Shown one piece after another: positions 28,035 to 37,574 of a stretch of DNA of 64,000 nucleotides. The position numbers were made by a program, and so were the translations under genes. A model generated the notes under the pieces. That model was not told the origin of the DNA. It did no database searches and saw only the letters and a program-made list of their open reading frames with translations. Source of the stretch: Vibrio japonicus (GTDB taxonomy: Bacteria; Pseudomonadota; Gammaproteobacteria; Enterobacterales; Vibrionaceae); NCBI RefSeq assembly GCF_024582835.1, contig NZ_CP102097.1:372001-436000 (forward strand), written 5' to 3'. Each line of letters starts with the position of its first letter. The first letter of the stretch is position 1.

Positions 28035-28769
28035 ATGAATTTAACCGCACACCGTGGCTTATCTAGCCTAGCGCCAGAAAACACATTATCCGCCTTCAAC
28101 ATGGCTATCGATTATGGCTGTCAATGGATTGAGATTGATGTGCAGCTAACACGTGACTTTGTTCCAGTTGTCATCCACGATCAAACGGTTGATCGCTGTA
28201 CCAATGGCACAGGTAGAGTGGCTGATTTAAGTTGGCATGAGCTTAGATTATTGGATGCCGGCAGTTGGTTCGACGAGGAGTTCGCAGGAGAACATATCCC
28301 CTCATTAGCAGAGACCCTAAGTTTGGTCAAAGATGCGGGGGTTAGCTTGAATATTGAGCTTAAGACCTACCCCGAAGATGACATTGAACTACTGTGTGAG
28401 CGCGTTGCACAGATCGTTACCGAATCTGAAATCGACCCAAACCAACTGCTCTTTTCAAGTTTCAGTTCAGAAGCACTAACAAGCATTGCGCAATATTTGC
28501 CAAATGTAAGACGTGGTCAATTGTGGCAAGAAATACCCACCAACCTAGAAGTCGTGCTCCAAGAAGTCGGTGCATACAGCGTCCATTGTGATTATCGATT
28601 TCTCACTCAAGAACAAGCGAAGCACATCAAATCTATCGGGTACAAGCTGTTTTGCTATACCGCAAATGTTCCAGAGCAGGTCAACGCGCACTGGCAATGG
28701 GGTGTCGATATGATGATCACTGACATGCCTCAACGCTATACCAATGCTACCGTGTCGGAGCGTGCTTAA
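28035..28769 (+). CDS. ugpQ: Glycerophosphodiester phosphodiesterase, cytoplasmic
   Basis: 244 residues, no signal peptide, so the cytoplasmic UgpQ type. GDPD motifs are clear: TAHRGLSSLAPENT (~4-17), IEIDVQLTRDFVPVVIHDQT (~37-56) and LNIELKTYP (~111). It hydrolyses glycerophosphodiesters imported by the Ugp system to glycerol-3-phosphate plus an alcohol. Divergent from ugpBAEC and translationally coupled to the next gene (TAATG). Confidence 0.93.
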   Translation: MNLTAHRGLSSLAPENTLSAFNMAIDYGCQWIEIDVQLTRDFVPVVIHDQTVDRCTNGTGRVADLSWHELRLLDAGSWFDEEFAGEHIPSLAETLSLVKDAGVSLNIELKTYPEDDIELLCERVAQIVTESEIDPNQLLFSSFSSEALTSIAQYLPNVRRGQLWQEIPTNLEVVLQEVGAYSVHCDYRFLTQEQAKHIKSIGYKLFCYTANVPEQVNAHWQWGVDMMITDMPQRYTNATVSERA

Positions 28770-29551
28770 TGCACGAGCTTAGTCACCGTCAACAGACCAT
28801 CGTTGAGCTTATCCATCAGCAAGAGTACTGCTCCATTGATGGATTGGCTCAACGCTTTGATGTCACCACACAAACCATCCGCAGAGATATTAATGAGCTG
28901 TGTAATTTAGGGCTCGCACGACGGCATCATGGTGGCGTGGGATTACCCATCACCTTAAACAATCGAAGTTATGCCTCTCGGTCGATGACAAATTTGCCAG
29001 ACAAACAGCGTATTGCCGAGCAAGTCGTCAGCGCCATTCCTAATGGGATTACTTTGTTCTTGGGCATTGGAACCACAATTGCCTGCATCGCAGAACGATT
29101 AGAAAACCATAGGGAGTTACGAGTGGTCACGAACAACCTTGAAGCCGCGCATATCCTGTCGCAATTTAGCCATATTGAGACTTGGATACCGGGAGGCCGT
29201 ATTCGTACCAATGACCGCGATGTGGTAGACAATGGCGTTGCAGACTTCTTTGCTCAGTTTTCAGCGGATATTGGTATCATTGGATGTGCCGCTGTCTCAG
29301 AGCTCTCCAGCCCCGACTTATCACTAAACAGCAAACTCAACATTTCGTCCCAAGAATACGTGATGGAACATAAGTTACCTGAAGCGAAAGTTAGCCAGGC
29401 GATCATCTCGAATTCTCAACAAACGTGGCTGGTCGCAAACAACACGAAATGGCAACGTAAAGCGAACACAAAAGTTGCGCCACTAAGCTTATTTGATCGT
29501 GTCTTCCAAGGACGTTGGCATATCGCTTCGAATGAAGCCCATACGGTTTAG
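28769..29551 (+). CDS. DeoR-family transcriptional regulator, GlpR-like
   Basis: 260 residues. The N-terminal DeoR helix-turn-helix (RQQTIVELIHQQEYCSIDGL, then TTQTIRRDINEL) is followed by a DeoRC sugar-phosphate sensor domain with the TLFLGIGTTIACIAE loop (~94-108). Its position, overlapping ugpQ by one base and facing the ugp operon, makes it the likely local repressor, released by glycerol-3-phosphate or a related phosphate. The ligand is inferred from the genes around it. Confidence 0.88.
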   Translation: MHELSHRQQTIVELIHQQEYCSIDGLAQRFDVTTQTIRRDINELCNLGLARRHHGGVGLPITLNNRSYASRSMTNLPDKQRIAEQVVSAIPNGITLFLGIGTTIACIAERLENHRELRVVTNNLEAAHILSQFSHIETWIPGGRIRTNDRDVVDNGVADFFAQFSADIGIIGCAAVSELSSPDLSLNSKLNISSQEYVMEHKLPEAKVSQAIISNSQQTWLVANNTKWQRKANTKVAPLSLFDRVFQGRWHIASNEAHTV

Positions 29552-29558
29552 AATGTAC

Positions 29559-29870
29559 TTAGTAAAAAACGGCCAACCATATCGTCACTTCATCCGGGCA
29601 AGTTTCGACAACCTTGTGTTTCACATGTGCCTTGATATTCAAGTAGTCACCCGTTGCCAAACGCACCACACGCCCATCATCAAACTCAATAACGCCATAC
29701 CCTTTTAACAGCAGTACCCATTCGTTATCTTCTTGATCGTACCAACCGTCATTCGGAGACGTGTGTCCATATGAAAGTATTCGTTCTATCTTTATCCCAT
29801 TTGAACAAAGTAGATCTTCGAATATTTCCTCTGGGAGCGCGTTAGGAATGTTTTGAAACAAGTTTGCCAT
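29559..29870 (-). CDS. Small cupin-domain protein
   Basis: 103 residues forming a single cupin barrel. The conserved segments are EWVLLLKGYGVIEFDDGRVV (~49-68) and TGDYLNIKAHVKHKV (~73-87). The usual metal-binding histidine set is incomplete at the first motif (DNEWVLLLKG rather than HxH), but the downstream histidines at ~82 and ~85 remain. Function unknown; members bind small molecules or sugars. Convergent with the DeoR gene, 7 bases away. Confidence 0.75.
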   Translation of the reverse strand: MANLFQNIPNALPEEIFEDLLCSNGIKIERILSYGHTSPNDGWYDQEDNEWVLLLKGYGVIEFDDGRVVRLATGDYLNIKAHVKHKVVETCPDEVTIWLAVFY

Positions 29871-29955
29871 GAGTCACCCTTATGTTCTGTTTTAGGGGAT
29901 TCTTATAGACTAGTTGCAAACGTAAAGTGATCGTTAGTTTTCTTTATACAACAAA

Positions 29956-29981
29956 AAGGCCCCGAATAACCTCGGGGCCTT
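29956..29981 (-). terminator. Terminator of the CAP lipoprotein gene
   Basis: AAGGCCCCGA and TCGGGGCCTT form a perfect 10-bp stem around ATAACC. On the minus strand it is followed by TTTGTTG. Confidence 0.85.
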
Positions 29982-30006
29982 ACATCTACTTGGTGCGAAT
30001 GGGATC

Positions 30007-30636
30007 TTACTGCGGACGACCAAACACCTGTGTCCAGTAGATGCCGTATTTCGTACCTGAATTTTCTACCGCTGATGCGCCCATCTCAGTCACACTGCTA
30101 CTCATAATGTTTTTACAGTGACCTGAACTTGCCATCCACGCTGCCATAACCGCGTCAATATCTTTCTGACCGACTGCAACGTTTTCTGCCCAAGCGCGGG
30201 CAACGTAGCCTGTATCTTCGATACGATCACCCGGAGAACTGCCATCAGAACCAGTGTGATCCATAAAGTCAGCGTTTGCCATATCACTAGAATGACGATA
30301 AGCCGCAGATTCTAGGCTATAATCCCACGTCAACGCTGGCACAGCTGGCATCATTGTACCGCCACAGTTTTGCTCTTGTGAGCGAGCTTGATTGACGGCA
30401 TAAAGCATAAGATCCGCAAAATCATTCGATGCAGGCGGAGAGACTGGATCGGCCGTTCCACTATTGCCACCGGTTGTTTCACTGTTACCGCCAGTGGATG
30501 GAGCTGTGCCTTCGGTGCCTGTACTCGTGTTGCTACCGTTAGAGCTCACTGCATCTGAAGAATTAGAGTCACCGCCTGAACCACCACAACCTGTCAAAAT
30601 TACTGCTGAAAGCGCGATTAATGGAATAAATTTCAT
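30007..30636 (-). CDS. CAP/SCP-domain lipoprotein
   Basis: 209 residues from the ATG at 30636. A lipoprotein signal peptide ends at the lipobox LTG-C (Cys ~18), followed by a ~60-residue Ser/Gly/Thr-rich linker. The C-terminal CAP domain (~75-209) contains NQARSQEQNCGG, LESAAYRHSSDMA, the AENVAVGQ motif, SSGHCKNIMS and YWTQVFG. The bacterial family's role is unclear; some members bind lipids or act on the cell wall. Likely anchored in the outer membrane and facing out or into the periplasm. Monocistronic. Confidence 0.85.
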   Translation of the reverse strand: MKFIPLIALSAVILTGCGGSGGDSNSSDAVSSNGSNTSTGTEGTAPSTGGNSETTGGNSGTADPVSPPASNDFADLMLYAVNQARSQEQNCGGTMMPAVPALTWDYSLESAAYRHSSDMANADFMDHTGSDGSSPGDRIEDTGYVARAWAENVAVGQKDIDAVMAAWMASSGHCKNIMSSSVTEMGASAVENSGTKYGIYWTQVFGRPQ

Positions 30637-30720
30637 AATATACCTAGCTAAAGAAATAGACACTTGCGCTTTGCTAATCACAATATTCCGTTGATAGTTG
30701 GGAATGAATAAGATTAGCAA

Positions 30721-31229
30721 AGCCCCTTAATGATTTTTCACATCAATAAGATGGCGAGCACTATACTGACTCCACCTATAACGCCTCAATATGCAACGAT
30801 TATTTTTTGACCATTTTGACAGCTATTTAACAAACAGAAATAAGAATAAATGACTAAAAAACAAAATAAGCAACTGATTATAAAATACTATTTTAATTCT
30901 CAATTTTGATACAATTCCTAATCATTGCTACACAAGCGGCTTCGAATCTCCACAAGTCTTGATTCCTTTTTCAGAAAAATCACTTATCCCTCTCAGACAG
31001 CAATCATAAAACGGTTATATATCAAGTAGTAAAAATCATAGTTTCCTGAACACCAAATTTTAGCTAAATGCGTTCACTGAGTGAGTTTTGTCAGAGAAAA
31101 GTAAAATAGCGGTGTAATTCAATGGTCACACATGCCCTTGAAGAGCACCCAGCCCCTGTCACTCACTATTCAAATCCCTTCTGATGACTCAGTCACATTC
31201 TTAAACATCACAAGCACTTACACTAGGTC
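30721..31229. other. Gene-poor AT-rich stretch
   Basis: About 500 bases upstream of two divergent genes. I found no reading frame with a ribosome site, no terminator and no known RNA or operator motif. It may simply hold promoters. Confidence 0.4.
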
Positions 31230-31280
31230 ATGTTTGAGCAAAGGGATTATCTTATTGATGTTCATGCCTCGGAGCTTTGT

Positions 31281-31901
31281 ATGAAAATCATTATCTTACA
31301 TGGGTTATATATGCATGGCATGGTCATGCAGCCACTGAGCCAAAAGCTAAATAACCTTGGATACAACACGCAAGTCATTACTTACAACAGTGTCGCGATC
31401 AATCCGAAGCGCCTTTTCAATAAGATTGATCATGCGTTGAGCCAAGAAAGTACAAACGTGCTGGTTGGCCATAGTTTAGGTGGATTGATTATTAAGCAGT
31501 ACCTGGCGTCACGCCAATGTACGGATGAATGTGTATCTCACGTGGTCACGCTAGGATCACCCATGCGAGGAGCGTCTATTGTGACTCGGATTCAAGACTT
31601 GGGCATAGGCAAAATATTGGGGAATTCTCTTCATTTTGGTTTGCGGGAACATAATAGCCGCTGGGACTACCCTCAAAAACTCGGCAGTATTGCGGGAACG
31701 TTACCTATTGGCGCGCGTGCTCTTTTCCTTATGGATAGACGTAAGCCCTCTGATGGCACAGTCACGGTTGAAGAAACAACCATTGAAGGTATGACGGATC
31801 ATATTTTGACCCCAAGTAGCCACACTAGCCTGATTTACAGTTCTTTTGTCCCGAAGCAGATCCACCACTTCATACAACATGATGCGTTTCTACACGATTA
31901 A
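31281..31901 (+). CDS. Alpha/beta-hydrolase, lipase/esterase-like
   Basis: 206 residues from the ATG at 31281, which has GGAG seven bases upstream; 17 further in-frame codons upstream are less convincing. The N-terminus KIIILHGLYMHG gives the oxyanion strand, and the nucleophile elbow is VGHSLGGLII (Ser ~73). An aspartate follows in DRRKPSDGTVTVEET (~150-165) and a C-terminal histidine is probably in SSHTSLIYS (~180). Resembles YpfH/PGAP1-type small hydrolases. No signal peptide, so cytoplasmic. Substrate unknown. Confidence 0.8.
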   Translation: MKIIILHGLYMHGMVMQPLSQKLNNLGYNTQVITYNSVAINPKRLFNKIDHALSQESTNVLVGHSLGGLIIKQYLASRQCTDECVSHVVTLGSPMRGASIVTRIQDLGIGKILGNSLHFGLREHNSRWDYPQKLGSIAGTLPIGARALFLMDRRKPSDGTVTVEETTIEGMTDHILTPSSHTSLIYSSFVPKQIHHFIQHDAFLHD

Positions 31902-31921
31902 TGCATTGAGCTGAAAATAAA

Positions 31922-31949
31922 ACAGCCGCCTAGTCATAATGGCGGCTGT
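31922..31949 (-). terminator. Terminator between convergent genes
   Basis: ACAGCCGCC and GGCGGCTGT form a 9-bp stem around a 10-base loop. On the minus strand it is followed by TTTTATTTT, so it mainly ends the M16 peptidase transcript; it may also work for the hydrolase gene. Confidence 0.8.
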
Positions 31950-31966
31950 ATGCGTTAGTGCATCGA

Positions 31967-34717
31967 CTATTTCTTAGGCGTTAAACTGTATTTGCTTGTC
32001 ACGGACGCCTCTCCGAACGACTCCTGAATTCTTTGATTCAAATCTTCGAGAGTAATAGAGTTGACCATGCCATCTACATCTTTTAACGCATCGACACCGT
32101 AACCATGAGCCAAGTAACGACCATATAGCCACGCTCGATCTACTGAATCGTCTTGCATTGGTTGTAACGCAACAACCAACTGCTTGGCTGATGTCTCCAA
32201 CTCTTTTTGGCTAACGCCTTTCTTTAAATCCAACAACACGACATCAATCGCCTGTTTGATCTGGTCTAGGTCTTTCGGTGCGGCTTGCGTTTCAATAAAC
32301 CAATCTGTACTCGGTTCTTGGTCTACATTTACGCCATAAGCGTCTGGTGCGTAGTCTAGGCTGAGCTCCTCCCGCACGTATTCATTCAAACGCTTAAACA
32401 GTATCCTTTGTAACATGTCATCCATGAACACCGTCCTTACTGACGGCTGCGAAGCATTCGAATTGGTTACTCGTACTAAATACAAGCTGTTCTGCTCATT
32501 ATGCTCAGGCAAGTCAATGTTGTGTTTAGGATTGACGTTATAGGCTACTTGGTAGTTCGGCGCGGTGGCTTTTTCCAATGGAATAGACGCGATGTACTGA
32601 CGCAGTAACGCGGTCAAATCACTGGCTTCCATATCGGCAATGACGACTAACTTGTTGCCTCTGTTCTTGCCAAATAACTCATTGTGAACTTGATGAATTT
32701 GTTCGCTTGTGACGGTCGCATAATCAGGTGACGTCAACGAGTAATGGCGACTATTCGATAGGTAGTTGTTTCGATTAATGGCTCGATGCCATTGACCCAT
32801 TGGCGTTGCCAAAATGCGTTCCAGCTCTTCGTACCGTTCAAGGCGAACCTTATCGAGCTGTCTTTCATCGACTCTGATATTCGTCGCGATGTTGTAAATC
32901 ACTTTAAAGGCTTGGGCTAGGTTCTCCTTATCGGTGCCAAGCTCAATACCATGCTGTGTGAATCCTATAAATGGCGCAATATCAATGTTCTGGCTTCTTA
33001 AAAATTTATCGAATTCAGGACCATTGAACCCGCCAATTCCACTCCGTGTTACCGTTGGAATGGCCAATTCCTCTGCGGCAAAGAGCTCAGGTGATAATGC
33101 CGCTCTTCCACCTTGGCTGACATACACAACATCAACCTGTTCATCCAAGGTGTCGTCACGTTCAAACCAAACTTCAATACCATTTGAAAGAGTCCAGACA
33201 TGAAAACCTTGCTCATTATCCTGCTGAGACGCAATGTCACCTTTCTGCTTTGGCTCATCAAGCCCTGTTATGTCACCATCGGTTCGGGTTGGCTTTTTCC
33301 CTTTGGCGGCAAGCGTTGTTCTCACATCGCTTAGACGCTTTTCCATCAACGTGAGTGATTCTTCTTCACCTGCGCCGATAAGGACAACCATTTCATCACG
33401 GAGAAGAGAGCGAAGACGTTCGTTGACGCGTTGCAGGTCAACACTCGCAATAAAGCCTTCTAAACTTTCGCGATAATCTTGCTTGGACTGGCTCTGCTGG
33501 CCGATGGAAAGATTCCAAGTTCGCCCTTCTGACAAGTTGGTCGCATCTTGCTGTGCCCAGTCATGATCCAGATCACGCAACCTTTGCTCATAGTCTGAAA
33601 GTGACACGCCAATGTCATTTGCTTGAACGCCGTGGTCGCGTAATGACGCTAAGGTCTGTAAAAATAACGTCTCTGCGCTGTCTCGGTGCTCAGGAGGAAA
33701 AGAAACCGAGTAAATCGCAACACGATGTTCATTGATGGACGAGCGTCCGGCAAACAAATCCTCTACAGGTAATGAGGTATCGCTAAACTCAGACGTGAGT
33801 CGATGATTAATGATGTCTAACGCCAATTCATCCAACCATGAATCGATGATCTGTTCACGAGTCTCGTGCTTAACTGGATTGCGTACAGACATCAAACTAA
33901 TGCCCGGCGATTCATATTGGCCGATAGTATCCACATAATCGACGAGATCGAAGGCGATTTTGTCTACTTTATTTACCGCCCCAGAATCGGATTTTTTCCA
34001 ACTTGCAAAATGCGTTTGTACCAGTTTTTTCGCCTGCTCGACGTCTACATCCCCGGTAATGATGACTTCAGAAAAGTGTGGTTGATACCAATATTCGTAA
34101 AATGCCCGAATGGATTGCGCCGTCGCATCGTTTACAGATTCTACTGTACCAACTGGATCGGCATTTTCTAGCGCAGTCCCCTTGATCAAGTGATCATAGA
34201 ACTTTTCGTTAAACGCCTTATTGTCCGGGCGATTACGACGAATTTCGCCTTGTATTACGCCTTTTTCTTTTTCGACTTCTTCATCTGAAATCGTCAAGCC
34301 ATCGCCAATATCTCGCATCCACTTTACACCATTCTCAAGTTGGCTCTTATCGGGTAGATCCAGCTTGTATACTGTTTCGTAATAGCTAGTGTATGCGTTG
34401 ATGTCTGCACCGAATGACAATCCAGACTCTTCAAACATTTTGACTACGTCGTTAGAGGTAAAATGTGTGCTGCCATTAAAAGCCATATGCTCTAGGAAGT
34501 GCGCATACCCTTTTTGGTTCTCCGTTTCATTTACAGAGCCAACATGAACATACAAGCGTAAAGAAACTGGCTCTTTATCATTTGGATAGATGTGGTATTT
34601 CACACCATTTTCCAACTCTCCTTGAGTCCAGTCTAAATCTGGCTGGATCGGCGTCTCCGATGCAGGTTGAGAACATCCGACGAGAAAGAGAGAGACAATC
34701 AATAATATTATTCTCAT
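31967..34717 (-). CDS. M16 (insulinase/pitrilysin) family zinc peptidase, lipoprotein
   Basis: 916 residues. A short lipoprotein signal peptide ends at FLVGC (Cys ~15). The active domain carries the inverted zinc motif HFLEH (~68-72), with the downstream glutamate in EKEKGVIQGEIRRN (~143-156). A second, inactive M16 half follows from ~500. It is a typical two-fold M16B-like protein anchored in the cell envelope and degrading peptides in the periplasm. Monocistronic, with its own terminator. Confidence 0.88.
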   Translation of the reverse strand: MRIILLIVSLFLVGCSQPASETPIQPDLDWTQGELENGVKYHIYPNDKEPVSLRLYVHVGSVNETENQKGYAHFLEHMAFNGSTHFTSNDVVKMFEESGLSFGADINAYTSYYETVYKLDLPDKSQLENGVKWMRDIGDGLTISDEEVEKEKGVIQGEIRRNRPDNKAFNEKFYDHLIKGTALENADPVGTVESVNDATAQSIRAFYEYWYQPHFSEVIITGDVDVEQAKKLVQTHFASWKKSDSGAVNKVDKIAFDLVDYVDTIGQYESPGISLMSVRNPVKHETREQIIDSWLDELALDIINHRLTSEFSDTSLPVEDLFAGRSSINEHRVAIYSVSFPPEHRDSAETLFLQTLASLRDHGVQANDIGVSLSDYEQRLRDLDHDWAQQDATNLSEGRTWNLSIGQQSQSKQDYRESLEGFIASVDLQRVNERLRSLLRDEMVVLIGAGEEESLTLMEKRLSDVRTTLAAKGKKPTRTDGDITGLDEPKQKGDIASQQDNEQGFHVWTLSNGIEVWFERDDTLDEQVDVVYVSQGGRAALSPELFAAEELAIPTVTRSGIGGFNGPEFDKFLRSQNIDIAPFIGFTQHGIELGTDKENLAQAFKVIYNIATNIRVDERQLDKVRLERYEELERILATPMGQWHRAINRNNYLSNSRHYSLTSPDYATVTSEQIHQVHNELFGKNRGNKLVVIADMEASDLTALLRQYIASIPLEKATAPNYQVAYNVNPKHNIDLPEHNEQNSLYLVRVTNSNASQPSVRTVFMDDMLQRILFKRLNEYVREELSLDYAPDAYGVNVDQEPSTDWFIETQAAPKDLDQIKQAIDVVLLDLKKGVSQKELETSAKQLVVALQPMQDDSVDRAWLYGRYLAHGYGVDALKDVDGMVNSITLEDLNQRIQESFGEASVTSKYSLTPKK

Positions 34718-34893
34718 TAGTACACTTCTTTTTATAAATCATCGTAGAAATATAACTCAACCCTATGTTTTTGTTTATAAAAAAGGGTAAATAAGCACGT
34801 ATTTTTAGTGCGTATAGCAAAACAAGAGGCGACATGTAAATAGAAGTGATATTAATGTTCGCGGGGGTAACACTGACGTTGTCAATGTGTATA

Positions 34894-34945
34894 AAAAACC
34901 CACCGTACCGAATCAACCAATAAGCTGAATGGCTTGGGTGGGTGT
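34894..34945 (-). terminator. Terminator of the MscS-like gene
   Basis: Read on the minus strand, ACCCACC pairs with GGTGGGT across a long AT-rich loop and is followed by TTTTTAT. It lies ~27 bases after the stop. Confidence 0.6.
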
Positions 34946-34971
34946 TATTAGGATGGTACTCGTTTCCGATA

Positions 34972-35847
34972 CTATGCGTTTGTTTGTGAGTGGTTTTCGT
35001 CTTGAGTTTTCTCTTTCGGGAAACGTTCTTCATACAACGCCATGAAATCCGCTCGAATCTCTTGTTCTAAGTGTGTGGCTTTGTCTGTTGGGCAAAACAG
35101 CATAAAGTGCACAATCTGCTCTCCAGTAGGGCCACTGCTAATATGGATATGGGGTTCAGAACTTGGGAGATCCACGCCGGCATGTTTTTCAATCACCATG
35201 TTGTAGCGTTTAGCCACTTCATGGAAATAATGAATGTGCTCGTCAATCTTTTCTAGCATCTTAGGGACAAGTGGGTATAAATTGACAAAATCAGGCACAA
35301 TAATAGAAAAGTTATGGAAAACATAACGCTTCATAAAGTTAAGATTCTTGACCGGATAAGTAAAAAACATGCTATTCGGTAGAGTGGCGGTTTTACCTGT
35401 GTAATTATATTGGCCGTGGTAAAGATCAATTTCTTGAATCACCGTCGCCATCATATTGTGCTCGATAACTTCACCGCATATCTTCCCGACTTCGATCCAA
35501 TCTCCCACGCGAAAAGAACGCGAGCTTGCTCGTTGAATTGAACCTGTAAAGCAGAGAATGATCTCTTTCGAGGCAACCACAATAGCAACAGCAATTGCTG
35601 TCACTGATAAAGCGAATTCATTTATCTCTGATTTCCAGAGAATAAAGAGCAAAAGGACTATCAGCGCAAATGAGCCATTTTTGGTTCGCGACATCCAATT
35701 GCGTCGCTCCTCTGACACGAACGCTACATCGCCGCGAATTTTTGACAAAATCAAGCGGCGAAGAAGATAAACCAGCGCAATAATCAACGCGGTAAAAACC
35801 ATTTTTTGAGTCAGAAGAAAATCGATAATGACTTGTACTTTCTCCAC
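34972..35847 (-). CDS. MscS-family mechanosensitive ion channel
   Basis: 291 residues from a GTG start at 35847, chosen because AGGAG lies six bases upstream; the frame runs open further but without a site. Three membrane segments: ~13-30, ~54-68 and ~71-92 (the last being the pore-lining helix, FALSVTAIAVAIVVASKEII). The beta domain follows with SFRVGDWIEVGKICGEVIEH (~107-126), then a C-terminal cytosolic domain. It would open under osmotic down-shock. The short YnaI/MscS-like form lacks extra N-terminal helices. Confidence 0.85.
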   Translation of the reverse strand: MEKVQVIIDFLLTQKMVFTALIIALVYLLRRLILSKIRGDVAFVSEERRNWMSRTKNGSFALIVLLLFILWKSEINEFALSVTAIAVAIVVASKEIILCFTGSIQRASSRSFRVGDWIEVGKICGEVIEHNMMATVIQEIDLYHGQYNYTGKTATLPNSMFFTYPVKNLNFMKRYVFHNFSIIVPDFVNLYPLVPKMLEKIDEHIHYFHEVAKRYNMVIEKHAGVDLPSSEPHIHISSGPTGEQIVHFMLFCPTDKATHLEQEIRADFMALYEERFPKEKTQDENHSQTNA

Positions 35848-36004
35848 TCGGTGCTCCTGTTTATATAATGTATTTTTAAAGGAAGTGGCCAAATTGCTAC
35901 TGGCCAAATGTGGCGCTAACTTCCCATACCTGCACACAAAGATCTAGTTCAAAAGCTCAATAATGCCGTACAGATAGCTAACAGCACATGGTTTAATCTA
36001 TAAA

Positions 36005-36032
36005 AAAGCCCGACTACGAATGCAGCCGGGCT
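36005..36032 (-). terminator. Terminator of nupC
   Basis: AGCCCG and CGGGCT form the stem around a ~14-base loop, followed on the minus strand by TTTTTTA. It lies ~30 bases after the nupC stop. Confidence 0.75.
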
Positions 36033-36061
36033 AAGCAATAGTTAACAATGTCTAAACTAGA

Positions 36062-37270
36062 TTACATCAGAATGAAGATGCCCGCTAAACAAGCACTCAT
36101 CAGGTTAGCTAATGTACCAGCCAATACCGCTTTGATACCTAGGTTTGCCACTTCTGAACGACGATCAGGTGCAATCACACCGATTGAACCAAGTTGAATC
36201 GCAATTGAGCCGATATTGGCAAAACCGCATAGCGCAAAGGTAATGATCACTTGGCTATGCTCAGACAACAAGGCTTTGTTTTCTACGAAATCAATAAAAG
36301 CAACAAACTCGTTCATTACGATCTTTTGACCGATGTACGAACCCGCCGCTAACACTTCATGAGCAGGAACACCGATCATCCACGCCAAAGGAGAGAAGAC
36401 ATAACCAAAGACCGCTTGTAGAGTGATTCCTGTATAGCCAATCTCTTCACCTAGGCTTTCAAGGCCGGTGTTCACCATCGCAATCACACTTACGAAGGCA
36501 ATAAGCATTGTTCCGACCGCAACGGCAACTTTCATGCCGTTCATCGCGCCGCTTGCCAACGCGTCAATCACATTGCTCTCTTGCGCTGTATCCATCTCAA
36601 TGTCTGATTGGTCGATTGGCGTTTCACGCTCAGGTACGATGATCTTAGCCATCATCAAACTACCTGGTGCCGCCATAAAGCTAGCTGCGATAAGGTATTT
36701 TAGCTCAACGCCCAAACCTGCATATCCGCCCAATACACTGCCGGCAACAGATGCCATACCACCAGCCATAACAGCGAACAGTTCCGAGCGAGTCATACGA
36801 GAAAGGAAAGGACGAACAAGTAGAGGGGACTCACCCTGAGAGAGGAAGATATTACCAGTAGCGACAAGCGATTCTGCTTTACTCGTACCGAGGAATTTTT
36901 GAATGCCACCACCGATAAATTCGATGACTTTTTGCATAATGCCTAAGTAATAAAGGGCGGAGATCAGAGCGCTGAAGAAAATGATGATAGGAAGGACACG
37001 AACTGCGAAGATAAAACCAGTATTGGCTAAGTCACCAAATAGAAAACCGATACCTTCATCGGCAAAGCCTAATAGACTAGAAACACCACTGCTGAGGCTG
37101 GTTAGCGCGGCTTGTCCCCAAGGGAAATAAAGCACCAAAGCGGCAAAGCCAACTTGAAGAAACAATGCACGAGACACTGTTTTCCAGTTAATCGACTTAC
37201 GACTTTCTGATAGTAATACCGCACACAATAGCAGCGCGACTACACCGATTAAGCCAAATAAAACATTCAT
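36062..37270 (-). CDS. nupC: NupC-family concentrative nucleoside transporter
   Basis: 402 residues with about ten membrane segments, in line with NupC/CNT transporters (~400). Family segments include FLSQGESPLLVRPFLSRMTR (~143-162), GYAGLGVELKYLIAASFMAA (~180-200) and ALCGFANIGSIAIQLG (~347-362), which contain the nucleoside- and cation-binding residues. It imports nucleosides with Na+ or H+. The ATG follows AGAGG by nine bases. A structured leader of ~105 bases precedes it, and a half CRP-like site (TGTGATGAATATC) lies upstream. Confidence 0.92.
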   Translation of the reverse strand: MNVLFGLIGVVALLLCAVLLSESRKSINWKTVSRALFLQVGFAALVLYFPWGQAALTSLSSGVSSLLGFADEGIGFLFGDLANTGFIFAVRVLPIIIFFSALISALYYLGIMQKVIEFIGGGIQKFLGTSKAESLVATGNIFLSQGESPLLVRPFLSRMTRSELFAVMAGGMASVAGSVLGGYAGLGVELKYLIAASFMAAPGSLMMAKIIVPERETPIDQSDIEMDTAQESNVIDALASGAMNGMKVAVAVGTMLIAFVSVIAMVNTGLESLGEEIGYTGITLQAVFGYVFSPLAWMIGVPAHEVLAAGSYIGQKIVMNEFVAFIDFVENKALLSEHSQVIITFALCGFANIGSIAIQLGSIGVIAPDRRSEVANLGIKAVLAGTLANLMSACLAGIFILM

Positions 37271-37380
37271 TTAAGATAACCTCTACAAGCATTGAGTTGG
37301 CAGCTGGTCCGGTCCGTGGGGTCATTCACCATTCCCTGTGACGGCTTGTATTGGTAGAGCAATGCTCTTAACCGGGCGGA
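37271..37380 (-). promoter_or_regulatory. Structured leader of nupC
   Basis: In the transcript, a hairpin AGAGC-AUU-GCUCU is followed by UACAAGC (plus 37344-37350). That segment pairs perfectly with GCUUGUA (37284-37290), ending directly at the AGAGG ribosome site. The enclosed ~53 bases hold further pairings (CCGU/ACGG, GUCA/UGAC) and a GGACCGGACC stretch. A TATACT box near 37383-37388 could start the RNA. The fold could control access to the ribosome site. It does not match a riboswitch class I can name. Confidence 0.45.
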
Positions 37381-37554
37381 AAGTATAACGAGGAAAAATA
37401 GATATTCATCACATATTTTTAAGCAAACGTTCAACTGTTCACACAATAATCACTTTGTGCGTTTCTCACACACAATTTGCTACTTGTCACAAAATTAAGC
37501 AACAAATATGCAATTAGTCTAACTTACTGTGAATAGCCCTCAAAGAACTCAACA

Positions 37555-37574
37555 TATAATCATTATCATTTGGG
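37555..37574 (+). promoter_or_regulatory. Fur box over a -10 element
   Basis: TATAATCATTATCATTTGGG: a perfect TATAAT overlaps AATGATAATGATTAT (read on the minus strand), close to the Fur consensus. No protein gene starts nearby on either strand; the next feature downstream is a terminator 130 bases away. Confidence 0.65.

Noticed and set aside
34578..35033. 151-codon minus-strand frame spanning the M16/MscS gap
   Set aside because: It overlaps the ends of two well-supported genes in another frame, has no ribosome site, and its sequence looks like AT-rich non-coding translation.
37351..37379. tRNA-like stretch (TTGGTAGAGCA followed by CTCTTAACC) on the plus strand
   Set aside because: It resembles a D-arm and part of an anticodon arm, but no acceptor stem, anticodon stem pairing or T-arm (GGTTCGAATC) follows. 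It lies opposite the nupC leader, whose own fold explains the sequence.
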